DNA from: Lachnospiraceae bacterium
GTDB taxonomy: Bacteria; Bacillota; Clostridia; Lachnospirales; Lachnospiraceae
Reading direction: 5' to 3'
NCBI GenBank assembly: GCA_910575445.1
Contig: CAJTFW010000002.1
Span: 248,001 to 312,000, forward strand
Length of the DNA: 64,000 nucleotides
Shown one piece after another: positions 18,217-26,286 of this stretch (positions within the stretch are counted from its first letter, which is position 1; the number at the start of each line of letters is the position of its first letter). A program made the translations under genes and the position numbers. Below the pieces are notes generated by a model that made no database searches, was not told where the DNA came from, and was given only the letters and a program-made list of their open reading frames with translations.

Positions 18217-18615
18217 ATGAAACAGTTAAAGAAGTATTTTGTTGGCATGCTGTTAGTTGTGGCACTTTGCGCTGTCACTGCGTGCGGTAGGTCAAACAAT
18301 CAGACTACGCCAGACAATCCGAATGTAAACGATGGAACGGATGGCACAGGCACGACAACAGATGATGCAAATGGAGAAAACAATGGTCCTGGTATAGACG
18401 ATATTCTGTTCGATACGGACGGAGATGGAGTCTATGACCACACAGATGTGGATGGAGATGGTCTCCTAGAGGAGATTGGAAGGGATACCAATGATGTGGT
18501 GGATGACCTGGTCAATGATATGACTGGGGATGGGACGATGGTGGATGGAACTGTCGATAATGAAGGCACAGTGGATGATGCAACCGACACCACAAATGGA
18601 ACCAATAAGCAGTAA
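18217..18615 (+). CDS. Acidic lipoprotein with EF-hand-like calcium loops
   Basis: Small secreted lipoprotein of 132 residues, function unknown. The signal peptide ends in a lipobox VTAC with the lipidated cysteine at 23. The mature part is rich in Asp, Gly, Thr and Asn and contains DTDGDGVYDHTDVDGDG at about 68-84, which looks like the calcium loops of EF-hand, dockerin or thrombospondin type 3 repeats. It would sit on the outer face of the membrane. It has its own ribosome site (AAAGGAGA) and is followed by a strong terminator, so it is a single-gene unit. Confidence 0.75.
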   Translation: MKQLKKYFVGMLLVVALCAVTACGRSNNQTTPDNPNVNDGTDGTGTTTDDANGENNGPGIDDILFDTDGDGVYDHTDVDGDGLLEEIGRDTNDVVDDLVNDMTGDGTMVDGTVDNEGTVDDATDTTNGTNKQ

Positions 18616-18623
18616 GAGGACAG

Positions 18624-18655
18624 AGCTGTTGCAAGGTTATATCCTTGCAACAGCT
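18624..18655 (+). terminator. Terminator after the acidic lipoprotein gene
   Basis: AGCTGTTGCAAGG pairs perfectly with CCTTGCAACAGCT over a 6-base loop and is followed by a short TTCTG tract. Confidence 0.75.
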
Positions 18656-18679
18656 TTCTGAGTTTAAAGGAGCAGGACG

Positions 18680-19456
18680 ATGGAATTTAGACCTTGTATT
18701 GATATACATAATGGGAAAGTAAAGCAGATTGTAGGGGGAACCTTAAAAGATGAGGGGAATGAGGCAAGGGAGAATTTTATCTCCGAGCAGGATGCAGCGT
18801 TTTATGCAAGGCTCTATCAAAAGGACGGGCTGAAAGGGGGACATGTCATTCTTCTGAATAAAGAAGGAACCGAGTATTATGAAAAGAGCAAAAGACAGGC
18901 GCTATTGGCACTCTCGGCCTGGCCTATGGGATTGCAGGTTGGAGGAGGAATCAGAGAAGACAATGCAGAAGATTTCTTACGGGCAGGAGCAGAAAAGGTG
19001 ATAGTGACCTCTTATGTGTTTCGGGAGGGAAATATTGAATGGGAGCGCTTAGAGGCGCTTACAAGGCGTGTGGGAAAGGAGCATCTGGTACTGGATGTAA
19101 GCTGCAGGAAAAGAGACGATGCATATTATATTGTGACAGACAGATGGCAGAGATTTACAGATGTAAAAGTAAAGGAGCAAACGCTTTTGGAGTTATCTTC
19201 CTATTGTTCGGAATTTTTGGTGCATGCAGTGGATGTGGAGGGGAAAAGACAGGGGATTGAGAGACCACTGGTAGAGCTTTTGGGGAATTTTGAAGAAATT
19301 CCTGTAACTTATGCCGGAGGTGTGGGAAGCTTTGAAGATTTAAAAAATCTAAAGAAATGGGGGAAAAACAGGCTGCATGTGACAATCGGAAGTGCACTGG
19401 ATTTGTTTGGAGGAGAGATGAATTATCGGGAGGTTGTAAAATTCATTGCGGAATGA
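18680..19456 (+). CDS. hisA: HisA isomerase, eukaryotic type
   Basis: Phosphoribosylformimino-5-aminoimidazole carboxamide ribotide isomerase of histidine synthesis, a TIM barrel of 258 residues. It begins FRPCIDIHNGKVKQIVGG, with the catalytic Asp of DIHNGKVKQ, and has LQVGGGIREDNAEDFL near 90 and VTYAGGVGSFEDLKNL near 212. These features, the insert after strand one and the length match the type found in yeast and plants (HIS6-like) and some bacteria, not standard bacterial HisA of about 240 residues. It is not in a his operon here; neighbours are a lipoprotein and hpf. Confidence 0.85.
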   Translation: MEFRPCIDIHNGKVKQIVGGTLKDEGNEARENFISEQDAAFYARLYQKDGLKGGHVILLNKEGTEYYEKSKRQALLALSAWPMGLQVGGGIREDNAEDFLRAGAEKVIVTSYVFREGNIEWERLEALTRRVGKEHLVLDVSCRKRDDAYYIVTDRWQRFTDVKVKEQTLLELSSYCSEFLVHAVDVEGKRQGIERPLVELLGNFEEIPVTYAGGVGSFEDLKNLKKWGKNRLHVTIGSALDLFGGEMNYREVVKFIAE

Positions 19457-19474
19457 CTAGAAAGATGGTATAGT
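19446..19474 (+). promoter_or_regulatory. Probable hpf promoter
   Basis: TTGCGG at 19446-19451 and TATAGT at 19469-19474 are 17 bases apart, overlapping the last codons of hisA. Confidence 0.55.
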
Positions 19475-19505
19475 AACAGTATAAATAAAGTAAAGGGGTG
19501 ATTTT

Positions 19506-20030
19506 ATGCGTTATATCATCAGTGGCAAGAATATCGACATTACGGATGGGCTTCGTTCGGCGGTGATGGACAAGCTTGGGAAACTGGAGCGGTATTTTAC
19601 TTCTGACACAGAGGTCTACGCGACGTTAAGTGTGGAGAAGGAGCGGCAGAAGATAGAGGTAACGATTCCTGTCAAAGGGAATATTATCCGCTCAGAGCAG
19701 TCTAGTACCGATATGTATGTCTCGATTGACCTTGTGGAAGAAGTGATTGAGCGTCAGCTTCGCAAGTATAAGAACAAGCTGATAGCAAGACATCAGGGGG
19801 GCGGCAATTTCCAGAAGGAATTTATGGAGAAAGATACAGAAGACCAGGAAGTTCGGATTATCCGTACCAAGAAGTTCGATATCAAACCTATGTATCCAGA
19901 AGATGCCTGTGTACAGATGGAACTTCTAGGACATAACTTCTTTGCTTTTGTCAATGCGGAAACGGACGATATTAACGTCGTGTACAGAAGAAAGGGTGGC
20001 ACATACGGGATTATGGAACCGGATGTGTAA
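19506..20030 (+). CDS. hpf: Ribosome hibernation-promoting factor, long form
   Basis: Binds idle ribosomes and drives their dimerisation into 100S particles in stationary phase. At 174 residues it is the long form: an N-terminal ribosome-binding domain (about 1-100, with ISGKNIDITDGLRSAVMDKL at the start) and a C-terminal dimerisation domain (about 118-174, with KKFDIKPMYPEDACVQMELLGH and a YRRKGGTYGIMEP end). Start follows AAGGGGTG. It has its own promoter and a strong terminator, and lies directly before secA, a common order in Firmicutes. Confidence 0.95.
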   Translation: MRYIISGKNIDITDGLRSAVMDKLGKLERYFTSDTEVYATLSVEKERQKIEVTIPVKGNIIRSEQSSTDMYVSIDLVEEVIERQLRKYKNKLIARHQGGGNFQKEFMEKDTEDQEVRIIRTKKFDIKPMYPEDACVQMELLGHNFFAFVNAETDDINVVYRRKGGTYGIMEPDV

Positions 20031-20051
20031 CGGGTTTTAAGAAAAATCGTA

Positions 20052-20087
20052 AGATACGGGATTTGGCATTTGCCAAATCCCGTATCT
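20052..20087 (+). terminator. Terminator after hpf
   Basis: Arms of 17 bases, 20052-20068 and 20071-20087, are perfectly complementary, built on GATACGGGATTTGGC. The downstream U-tract is poor (GTGTTATAAT), and the right arm overlaps the -35 region of the secA promoter. Confidence 0.75.
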
Positions 20088-20097
20088 GTGTTATAAT
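20070..20097 (+). promoter_or_regulatory. Probable secA promoter overlapping the hpf terminator
   Basis: TTGCCA at 20070-20075 and TATAAT at 20092-20097 are 16 bases apart. The -35 box lies inside the right arm of the hairpin, so folding in the hpf transcript and initiation at secA use the same bases. Confidence 0.55.
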
Positions 20098-20132
20098 AGG
20101 CACAATGAGTTTTCAGTGGATAGGAGAATAAC

Positions 20133-22697
20133 ATGAAAATATTTGACAAACTATTCGGCACTCATAGCGAGCGGGAGTTGAAGCTAATTGATTCAACGAT
20201 TAGTCAGATTGAGAGTCTGCGTCCCAAGATGCAAGCGTTAAGTGATGAGGAGCTTCGGGACAAGACAAAGGAATTTAAGCAGAGACTTTCCAAAGGAGCT
20301 ACGTTAGACGATTTACTGCCAGAAGCTTTTGCTGTGGTCAGAGAGGCGGCTTTGCGGGTGCTTGGAATGGAGCACTATCGCGTGCAGTTAATCGGCGGAA
20401 TGATTCTGCATCAGGGGCGTATCGCAGAGATGCGTACCGGTGAAGGTAAGACATTGGTATCTACGCTTCCGGCTTATCTAAATGCACTAGAAGGAAAAGG
20501 CGTACATGTTGTTACGGTCAATGACTATCTAGCAAGCCGTGATGCGGCCTGGATGGGTAAGGTACATGAGTTCTTAGGACTGAGCGTAGGAGTGGTACTC
20601 AACAGTTCCACAAAAGAAGAGCGCAGGGCAGCATACAACTGCGACATCACCTATATCACAAATAATGAACTGGGATTTGACTATCTGCGGGATAATATGG
20701 TCATATACAAAGAACAGCTGGTGCAGAGAGATTTGCACTATGCAATTATCGATGAGATTGACTCCATTCTTATCGATGAGGCGAGGACTCCTTTGATTAT
20801 CTCAGGACAAAGTGGCAAGTCTACAAAGTTATACGAGCTGTGTAACTATGTGGCTGGTACGCTAAAGCGCGGCGAGGCCAGCAAGGAATTTTCCAAGATG
20901 GATGCTATTATGGGTGAGGAGATTGAGGAGTCGGGTGATTTTATCGTCAATGAAAAAGATAAGATTGTCCATTTGACTGCGGATGGTATCAAGAAAGTAG
21001 AGCAGTATTTTAAGATTGAGAATCTTGCAGACCCGGAAAATCTAGAGATACAGCACAATATGGAGTTAGCACTTCGGGCGAATAACCTGATGTTTAGAGA
21101 CCAGGACTATGTGGTAAAAGACGACCAGATATTTATCGTGGACGAGTTTACCGGACGTATTATGCCAGGGCGCCGCTATTCGGATGGTCTGCACCAGGCG
21201 ATTGAGGCCAAGGAGCATGTGAAAGTCAAAAGAGAGAGCAAGACGCTTGCCAATATTACGTTTCAGAATTTCTTTAATAAATATAAGAAAAAATGTGGTA
21301 TGACAGGTACGGCTCTGACTGAGGAGAAAGAGTTCCGTGCTATCTATGGAATGGATGTTATTGAGATACCAACCAACAAGCCTGTACAGCGTAAGGATTT
21401 GCAGGATGCAGTCTATAAGACGCGCAAGGAAAAGCTTTTAGCGGTCTGCAATGCGATTGAGGAAGCACATAAGAAGGGACAGCCAGTTCTGGTGGGTACA
21501 ATTACGATTGAGGCATCTGAGGAGCTAAGCAGGATGCTGACAAAGCGCGGTATCCAGCATGAAGTGTTAAATGCGAAGTTCCATGAAAGAGAGGCAGAGA
21601 TTGTTGCACTGGCAGGACAACATGGAGCTGTGACGATTGCAACAAATATGGCTGGCCGTGGTACGGATATTCAGCTTGACGAGGAGGCAAAAAAAGCCGG
21701 AGGACTCAAGATTATCGGTACAGAGCGCCATGAGGCAAGACGTATTGACAATCAGCTGCGTGGTCGTTCCGGTCGTCAGGGAGACCCAGGAGAATCTCGT
21801 TTTTATATCTCTTTGGAGGACGATTTGATGCGTCTGTTTGGCTCAGAGCGTCTGATGGGGATGTTCAATGCGCTTGGTGTGCCGGAAAATGAAGAGATTG
21901 AGCATAAGATGTTAAGCGATGCCATCGAGAAAGCGCAGATGAAGATAGAGCACAACAACTTTGGTATCCGTAAAAACCTGCTAGAATACGACCAGGTGAT
22001 GAATGAGCAAAGAGAGGTTATCTACAAGGAGCGAAGACGAGTTCTAGACGGCGAGAGTATGCGGGATTCTATCTATAAGATGATATCCGATATTGTGGAA
22101 AATACCGTGGATACTTTTGTGGGTGATGACCAGGAGATTGAAGAGTGGGATTTGACAGGGCTAAATGAGACGTTAGTTCCAATTATTCCTGTGAAGGAAA
22201 TCAGTGTGGAGCGCTTAGGCTGCAAGAATAAGGCGGAACTAAAACATGCGCTAAAGCAGGAGGCTACAAAGCTCTACGAGGCAAAAGAAGCCGAGTTTCC
22301 TAATGCCGAGTTGATTCGGGAGCTAGAGCGGGTATTTCTTCTAAAAGTGATTGACAGAAAATGGATGAATCATATCGATGATATGGACCAGCTTCGCCAG
22401 GGCATCGGTTTACAGGCGTATGGACAAAGAGACCCGCTTGTGGAATATAAGATGAGCGGCTATGAGATGTTTGACGGAATGACTTCCGGGATTCAGGAGG
22501 ATACACTTCGGCTTCTGATGCATGTAAAGATTGAGGAGAAGGCAGAGCGCGAGGAAGTGGCGCAGGTAACTGGCACGAACAAGGATGATTCGGCAGTGAA
22601 AAAGCCAATGCAGCGGGCCGTACAGAAGATCTATCCTAATGACCCGTGTCCATGTGGAAGCGGCAAAAAATATAAGCAGTGTTGCGGCAGAAAGTAG
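20133..22697 (+). CDS. secA: Preprotein translocase ATPase SecA
   Basis: Motor ATPase that pushes unfolded proteins through SecYEG. The 854-residue product has the Walker A segment MRTGEGKT near 99, the DEAD-like [16 protein letters not shown] near 206, the NMAGRGTDI helicase motif near 505 and the [11 protein letters not shown] motif near 543. The C-terminus carries the zinc-binding SEC-C tail [18 protein letters not shown], which contacts SecB-like chaperones or ribosomes. Length is normal. Expressed from its own promoter; prfB follows after about 57 bases. Confidence 0.98.
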   Translation: MKIFDKLFGTHSERELKLIDSTISQIESLRPKMQALSDEELRDKTKEFKQRLSKGATLDDLLPEAFAVVREAALRVLGMEHYRVQLIGGMILHQGRIAEMRTGEGKTLVSTLPAYLNALEGKGVHVVTVNDYLASRDAAWMGKVHEFLGLSVGVVLNSSTKEERRAAYNCDITYITNNELGFDYLRDNMVIYKEQLVQRDLHYAIIDEIDSILIDEARTPLIISGQSGKSTKLYELCNYVAGTLKRGEASKEFSKMDAIMGEEIEESGDFIVNEKDKIVHLTADGIKKVEQYFKIENLADPENLEIQHNMELALRANNLMFRDQDYVVKDDQIFIVDEFTGRIMPGRRYSDGLHQAIEAKEHVKVKRESKTLANITFQNFFNKYKKKCGMTGTALTEEKEFRAIYGMDVIEIPTNKPVQRKDLQDAVYKTRKEKLLAVCNAIEEAHKKGQPVLVGTITIEASEELSRMLTKRGIQHEVLNAKFHEREAEIVALAGQHGAVTIATNMAGRGTDIQLDEEAKKAGGLKIIGTERHEARRIDNQLRGRSGRQGDPGESRFYISLEDDLMRLFGSERLMGMFNALGVPENEEIEHKMLSDAIEKAQMKIEHNNFGIRKNLLEYDQVMNEQREVIYKERRRVLDGESMRDSIYKMISDIVENTVDTFVGDDQEIEEWDLTGLNETLVPIIPVKEISVERLGCKNKAELKHALKQEATKLYEAKEAEFPNAELIRELERVFLLKVIDRKWMNHIDDMDQLRQGIGLQAYGQRDPLVEYKMSGYEMFDGMTSGIQEDTLRLLMHVKIEEKAEREEVAQVTGTNKDDSAVKKPMQRAVQKIYPNDPCPCGSGKKYKQCCGRK

Positions 22698-22754
22698 ACG
22701 TATCCTGTTTATGATACTATGTTATAAAAATAGAAAAAGAAAGAAGGTGTTGTT

Positions 22755-23871
22755 GTGGTAGAATTTGATCAGTTTAAATATACACTGAACAGCTATGCAC
22801 AGCCATTGACAGAACTGAGGGATTCACTTTAACTTAGCGGAAAAATCGCTTCGGATTGAAGAACTGGAAAAAGAGATGGAGGCTTCCGGCTACTGGGATG
22901 ATGTAGAACGCTCCCAGGCAGGCATGAAGGAGCTTAATGGGCTCAAAGAAGAAAAAAGTACATTTGAAGAGCTTAAGAGTCAGTATGAGGATATAGAGAC
23001 GCTTCTGGAGATGGGATATGAGGAGGAAGATGCCACCTTGATTCCAGAGATTGAAGAAGAACTAAATGCTTTTATTGACAAGTTAGAATCTATGCGAATC
23101 AAGACTCTTTTATCCGGTGAGTATGACAGAAACAATGCAATTCTAAAACTAAACGCCGGAGCAGGAGGGACAGAAAGCTGCGACTGGGCTGGTATGTTAT
23201 ATCGGATGTACAGCCGTTGGGCAGAGCGCAAAGGGTTCTCTTTGGAGGTCTTAGACTACCTTGACGGCGAGGAAGCAGGTATCAAATCCGTAACATTTCA
23301 GGTCAACGGAGAGAATGCCTACGGCTATCTAAAATCCGAAAAAGGCGTACACCGCCTGGTGCGAATCTCGCCTTTTAATGCACAGGGTAAGAGACAGACA
23401 TCCTTTGTATCTTTAGATGTGATGCCCGATATTGAAGACGAGATTGATATCGAGATTAACCCGGATGAGCTTCGGATTGATACGTATCGTTCTAGCGGAG
23501 CTGGCGGACAGCATATCAATAAGACATCGTCTGCGATTCGTATTACACATCAGCCGACAGGGATTGTTGTGCAGTGTCAGAATGAGCGCTCGCAGCATCA
23601 GAACAAGGATAAGGCGATGCAGATGTTAAAAGCCAAGCTGTATCTGTTAGAGCAGCAAAAGCAGGCGGAGAAGCTCTCAGGGATTCGTGGGGAGGTCAGC
23701 GATATTGGATGGGGCAATCAGATTCGCTCGTATGTGATGCAGCCCTATACGATGGTAAAAGACCACAGGACGAATGCAGAAGTCAGCAATGTGGATGGTG
23801 TTATGGATGGCAAGATTGACCCATTTATTAACGCGTATTTAAAATGGATAAACCATACACCAAAGGAGTAA
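22755..23871 (+). CDS. prfB: Peptide chain release factor 2, with programmed +1 frameshift
   Basis: Recognises UGA and UAA and releases the peptide. The first 25 codons (GTG start at 22755 after AAGAAGG) end at CTT-TAA (22827-22832). The ribosome must shift +1 at CTT-T so that reading continues Asn-Leu-Ala-Glu, giving a normal protein of about 371 residues. GAGGGA (22817-22822) is the stimulatory Shine-Dalgarno-like element. The main part has the GGQ loop SGAGGQHINKTSSAIR near 250. The in-frame stop is UAA, where most prfB genes use UGA. The ACT-domain gene follows after 3 bases. Confidence 0.95.
22817..22833 (+). promoter_or_regulatory. prfB autoregulatory frameshift site (CTT TAA C)
   Basis: GAGGGA is followed after 4 bases by CTT TAA C. 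A slow termination at the UAA, when release factor 2 is scarce, favours slippage of the Leu tRNA into the +1 frame. The element explains why the prfB reading frame appears broken. Confidence 0.9.
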
Positions 23872-23874
23872 AAG

Positions 23875-24318
23875 ATGGCAGAGAAGGGCAAATATTATAT
23901 TGTAAGAGAGAGAGCGGTCCCGGAGGTACTTTTAAAGGTGGTGGAAGCGAAGCGGCTTTTAGAGATAGATAAGACGCTTTCGGTCCACGAGGCAGCAGAG
24001 CAGGTGGGAATCAGCAGAAGTTCTTTTTATAAATACCAGGATGATATTTTGCCGTTTCACGATGAGACAAAAGGAAAGACGGTGACGTTTGTGCTTCAGA
24101 TGCAGGATGAGCCAGGACTTTTATCTACCGTTCTTAGAACCGTAGCAGAGTTTGGAGCCAATATCCTGACGATTCATCAGAGCATCCCGATTAATGGAGT
24201 GGCTTCACTGACACTGAGCATTGCTGTGTTGTCCACAACCGCAGATGTCTCTGCGATGATGGAGAAGATTGAGAAGCAAAAAGGCGTACATGATTTAAAA
24301 ATATTAGGCAGGGAGTAA
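23875..24318 (+). CDS. ACT domain protein, UPF0735/PheB family
   Basis: Small predicted regulator of 147 residues. The N-terminal part (about 1-65) holds a helix-turn-helix-like segment, VHEAAEQVGISRSSFYKY, and the C-terminal part (about 70-145) is an ACT domain (TFVLQMQDEPGLLSTVLRTVAEF), which usually binds an amino acid. The family is the Bacillus PheB type, which often lies next to hom or pheA. Here it is 6 bases upstream of hom. It may sense threonine or a related amino acid, but that is inference from context only. Confidence 0.85.
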   Translation: MAEKGKYYIVRERAVPEVLLKVVEAKRLLEIDKTLSVHEAAEQVGISRSSFYKYQDDILPFHDETKGKTVTFVLQMQDEPGLLSTVLRTVAEFGANILTIHQSIPINGVASLTLSIAVLSTTADVSAMMEKIEKQKGVHDLKILGRE

Positions 24319-24324
24319 TACCGA

Positions 24325-25521
24325 ATGATAAAAGTAGCGATTATGGGATATGGCACCGTTGGTTCCGGTGTCTATGAAGTGATTAAGACAAACCAGAAAA
24401 GTATTGATAAAAAAGTGGGGCAAAAACTTCAGATTAAATATGTATTAGACCTTCGGGAATTTCCGGGAGATTCCGTAATGGAAGTACTGACACATGACTT
24501 TGAAGATATTATTGGTGATGATGAGGTAAAGATTGTGGCAGAGGTGATGGGGGGACTGCACCCTGCATATGAATTTACCAGGCGTTGCCTAGAGGCTGGT
24601 AAAAGCGTCTGCACATCGAATAAGGAGCTAGTGGCAGAGCACGGCGCAGAGCTGATTCAGATAGCCAAAGAACACCAGGTCAACTACTTGTTTGAGGCAA
24701 GTGTAGGCGGTGGAATCCCGATTATCCGTCCGCTGAATTCTTCTCTGACCGCCGATGTGATTTTAGAGATTTCCGGTATCCTAAATGGAACAACAAACTA
24801 CATGCTTACAAAGATGGAGAGAGAAGGATTAGACTATGTGGATGTCCTAAAAGAAGCACAGGATAAAGGTTATGCAGAGCTGCACCCGGAGGCAGATGTA
24901 GAAGGATGGGATGCCTGTAGAAAGATTGCGATTCTAACCTCTCTAGCAAGCGGCAACCAGGTGGACTTTGGAGATATCTATACAGAAGGTATCACCAAGA
25001 TTACCACAGAGGATTTCCAGTATGCAAAGAAGATGAAGCGCGCGATTAAGCTGCTTGCTATCAGCAAGAAAGTGGGCGATACGTACTGCGCGATGGTCAG
25101 TCCGGCACTGATTCCAAGAGAGCATCCGCTCTATGTGGTAAATGATGTCTTTAATGCGGTCTTTGTCAAAGGAAATATGCTTGGAAATTCCATGTTCTAT
25201 GGAAGCGGAGCCGGAAAGCTGCCAACAGCAAGTGCAGTGGCTGGAGATATGGTGGATGCAGCAAGACATCTAGGTAAGATTATAACGCTGTTCTGGGAGC
25301 CACAAAAACTTGTGCTTGCACCGCGGGATGAGATGGCTAAGAGATTCTTTGTGCGAATGAAAGACAATGCAAATCCAGAGGCGCTCTTTGGAGATGGTGA
25401 GCGCATCGATGCAGGTATAGCTGGAGAGATTGGCTTTGTGACACCGGTTATGACAGAAGCTGAGTATCAGAAGAAGGCAGAAGGCGCAGAGATTATCAGC
25501 ATGATTCGTATAGAAGGATAG
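24325..25521 (+). CDS. hom: Homoserine dehydrogenase
   Basis: Reduces aspartate semialdehyde to homoserine, the branch to threonine and methionine. The product of 398 residues has the NAD(P) loop GYGTVGSGVYEV at 8-19, the substrate region ILNGTTNYMLTKME near 155 and the EAQDKGYAELHPEADVEGWD segment near 175, with the catalytic lysine following. Unlike many Firmicute enzymes of about 430 residues it is short at the C-terminus and lacks a clear ACT domain; the separate ACT protein just upstream may supply regulation. thrH follows 16 bases downstream. Confidence 0.95.
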   Translation: MIKVAIMGYGTVGSGVYEVIKTNQKSIDKKVGQKLQIKYVLDLREFPGDSVMEVLTHDFEDIIGDDEVKIVAEVMGGLHPAYEFTRRCLEAGKSVCTSNKELVAEHGAELIQIAKEHQVNYLFEASVGGGIPIIRPLNSSLTADVILEISGILNGTTNYMLTKMEREGLDYVDVLKEAQDKGYAELHPEADVEGWDACRKIAILTSLASGNQVDFGDIYTEGITKITTEDFQYAKKMKRAIKLLAISKKVGDTYCAMVSPALIPREHPLYVVNDVFNAVFVKGNMLGNSMFYGSGAGKLPTASAVAGDMVDAARHLGKIITLFWEPQKLVLAPRDEMAKRFFVRMKDNANPEALFGDGERIDAGIAGEIGFVTPVMTEAEYQKKAEGAEIISMIRIEG

Positions 25522-25537
25522 AGAAGAGGAACAAGAC

Positions 25538-26140
25538 ATGGATATTGTATGTTTGGACTTAGAAGGGGTGCTGGTGCCTGAGATTTGGATTGCATTTGCT
25601 AATGAGACAGGAATCGAAGCATTAAAGCGAACAACACGTGATGAGCCGGATTATGATAAGCTGATGCGGTATCGGCTGGATATTTTAAAAGAGCATCATC
25701 TAGGACTTAAGCAGATTCAGGAGACGATTGCAAAGATAGATCCGCTTCCGGGGGCAAAAGAGTTCTTAGATGAGCTTCGAACGCTGACGCAAGTGGTTAT
25801 TTTAAGTGATACCTTTACGGAGTTTGCAAAGCCACTGATGGCAAAGCTTGGATGGCCGGCGCTGTTTTGTAATAGTCTAGAAGTTGCACCCGATGGAGAG
25901 ATTACGGGCTATCGGATGCGAATCCCAGAGTCAAAGCTTACGACAGTGCGGGCACTTCAGTCGGCGGGCTTTGAGACGATAGCAGCGGGAGACAGCTTTA
26001 ATGACTTGGGAATGATTAAGGCTGGAAAGGCCGGGTTTTTGTTTCGGAGTACGGAGCAGATTAAGAAGGAGAATCCAGAGATTTTGGCGTATGAAGAGTA
26101 TGGAGAGTTCCTAGAAGCGATCAAGAGGGTACTGACATAA
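25538..26140 (+). CDS. thrH: ThrH-type phosphoserine phosphatase / homoserine phosphotransferase
   Basis: HAD-superfamily enzyme of 200 residues matching Pseudomonas ThrH, which moves phosphate from phosphoserine to homoserine and is also a phosphoserine phosphatase. Motif I reads DLEGVLVPEIW (6-16; the second acidic residue is Glu, where typical HAD phosphatases have Asp), motif II ILSDTFTEFA near 88, and motif III AAGDSFNDLGM near 149. Its position directly after hom argues that it makes phosphohomoserine for threonine synthesis here. No thrB or thrC is in the window. A terminator follows. Confidence 0.88.
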   Translation: MDIVCLDLEGVLVPEIWIAFANETGIEALKRTTRDEPDYDKLMRYRLDILKEHHLGLKQIQETIAKIDPLPGAKEFLDELRTLTQVVILSDTFTEFAKPLMAKLGWPALFCNSLEVAPDGEITGYRMRIPESKLTTVRALQSAGFETIAAGDSFNDLGMIKAGKAGFLFRSTEQIKKENPEILAYEEYGEFLEAIKRVLT

Positions 26141-26149
26141 CTTTTTAAA

Positions 26150-26197
26150 AGCAGCTCTTGGGCTGGATATTTGTACCAGGCCAGAAGCTGCTTTTTT
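26150..26197 (+). terminator. Terminator after hom-thrH
   Basis: AGCAGCTCTTGGGCTGG pairs, with a few mismatches, with CCAGGCCAGAAGCTGCT over a 9-base loop, followed by a run of T. Confidence 0.85.
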
Positions 26198-26208
26198 GCT
26201 TAAATAAA

Positions 26209-26237
26209 TTGCAGAAGTGAGAGAAGTTGTATATAAT
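26209..26237 (+). promoter_or_regulatory. Probable tex promoter
   Basis: TTGCAG at 26209-26214 and TATAAT at 26232-26237 are 17 bases apart, 49 bases upstream of the start codon. Confidence 0.65.
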
Positions 26238-26286
26238 TAGGAAGGAATAGAAAAGCCTTTGGGTAATTTAGAAGTAAGGGGACATC

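Noticed and set aside
18680-19456. HisF instead of HisA
   Set aside because: The start FRPCIDIHNGKVKQ and the overall length fit the eukaryotic-type HisA; HisF-specific motifs are not seen.
22755-22832. prfB as a pseudogene with a frameshift mutation
   Set aside because: The CTT TAA C site with GAGGGA upstream is the known recoding signal, and the shifted frame gives a normal protein.
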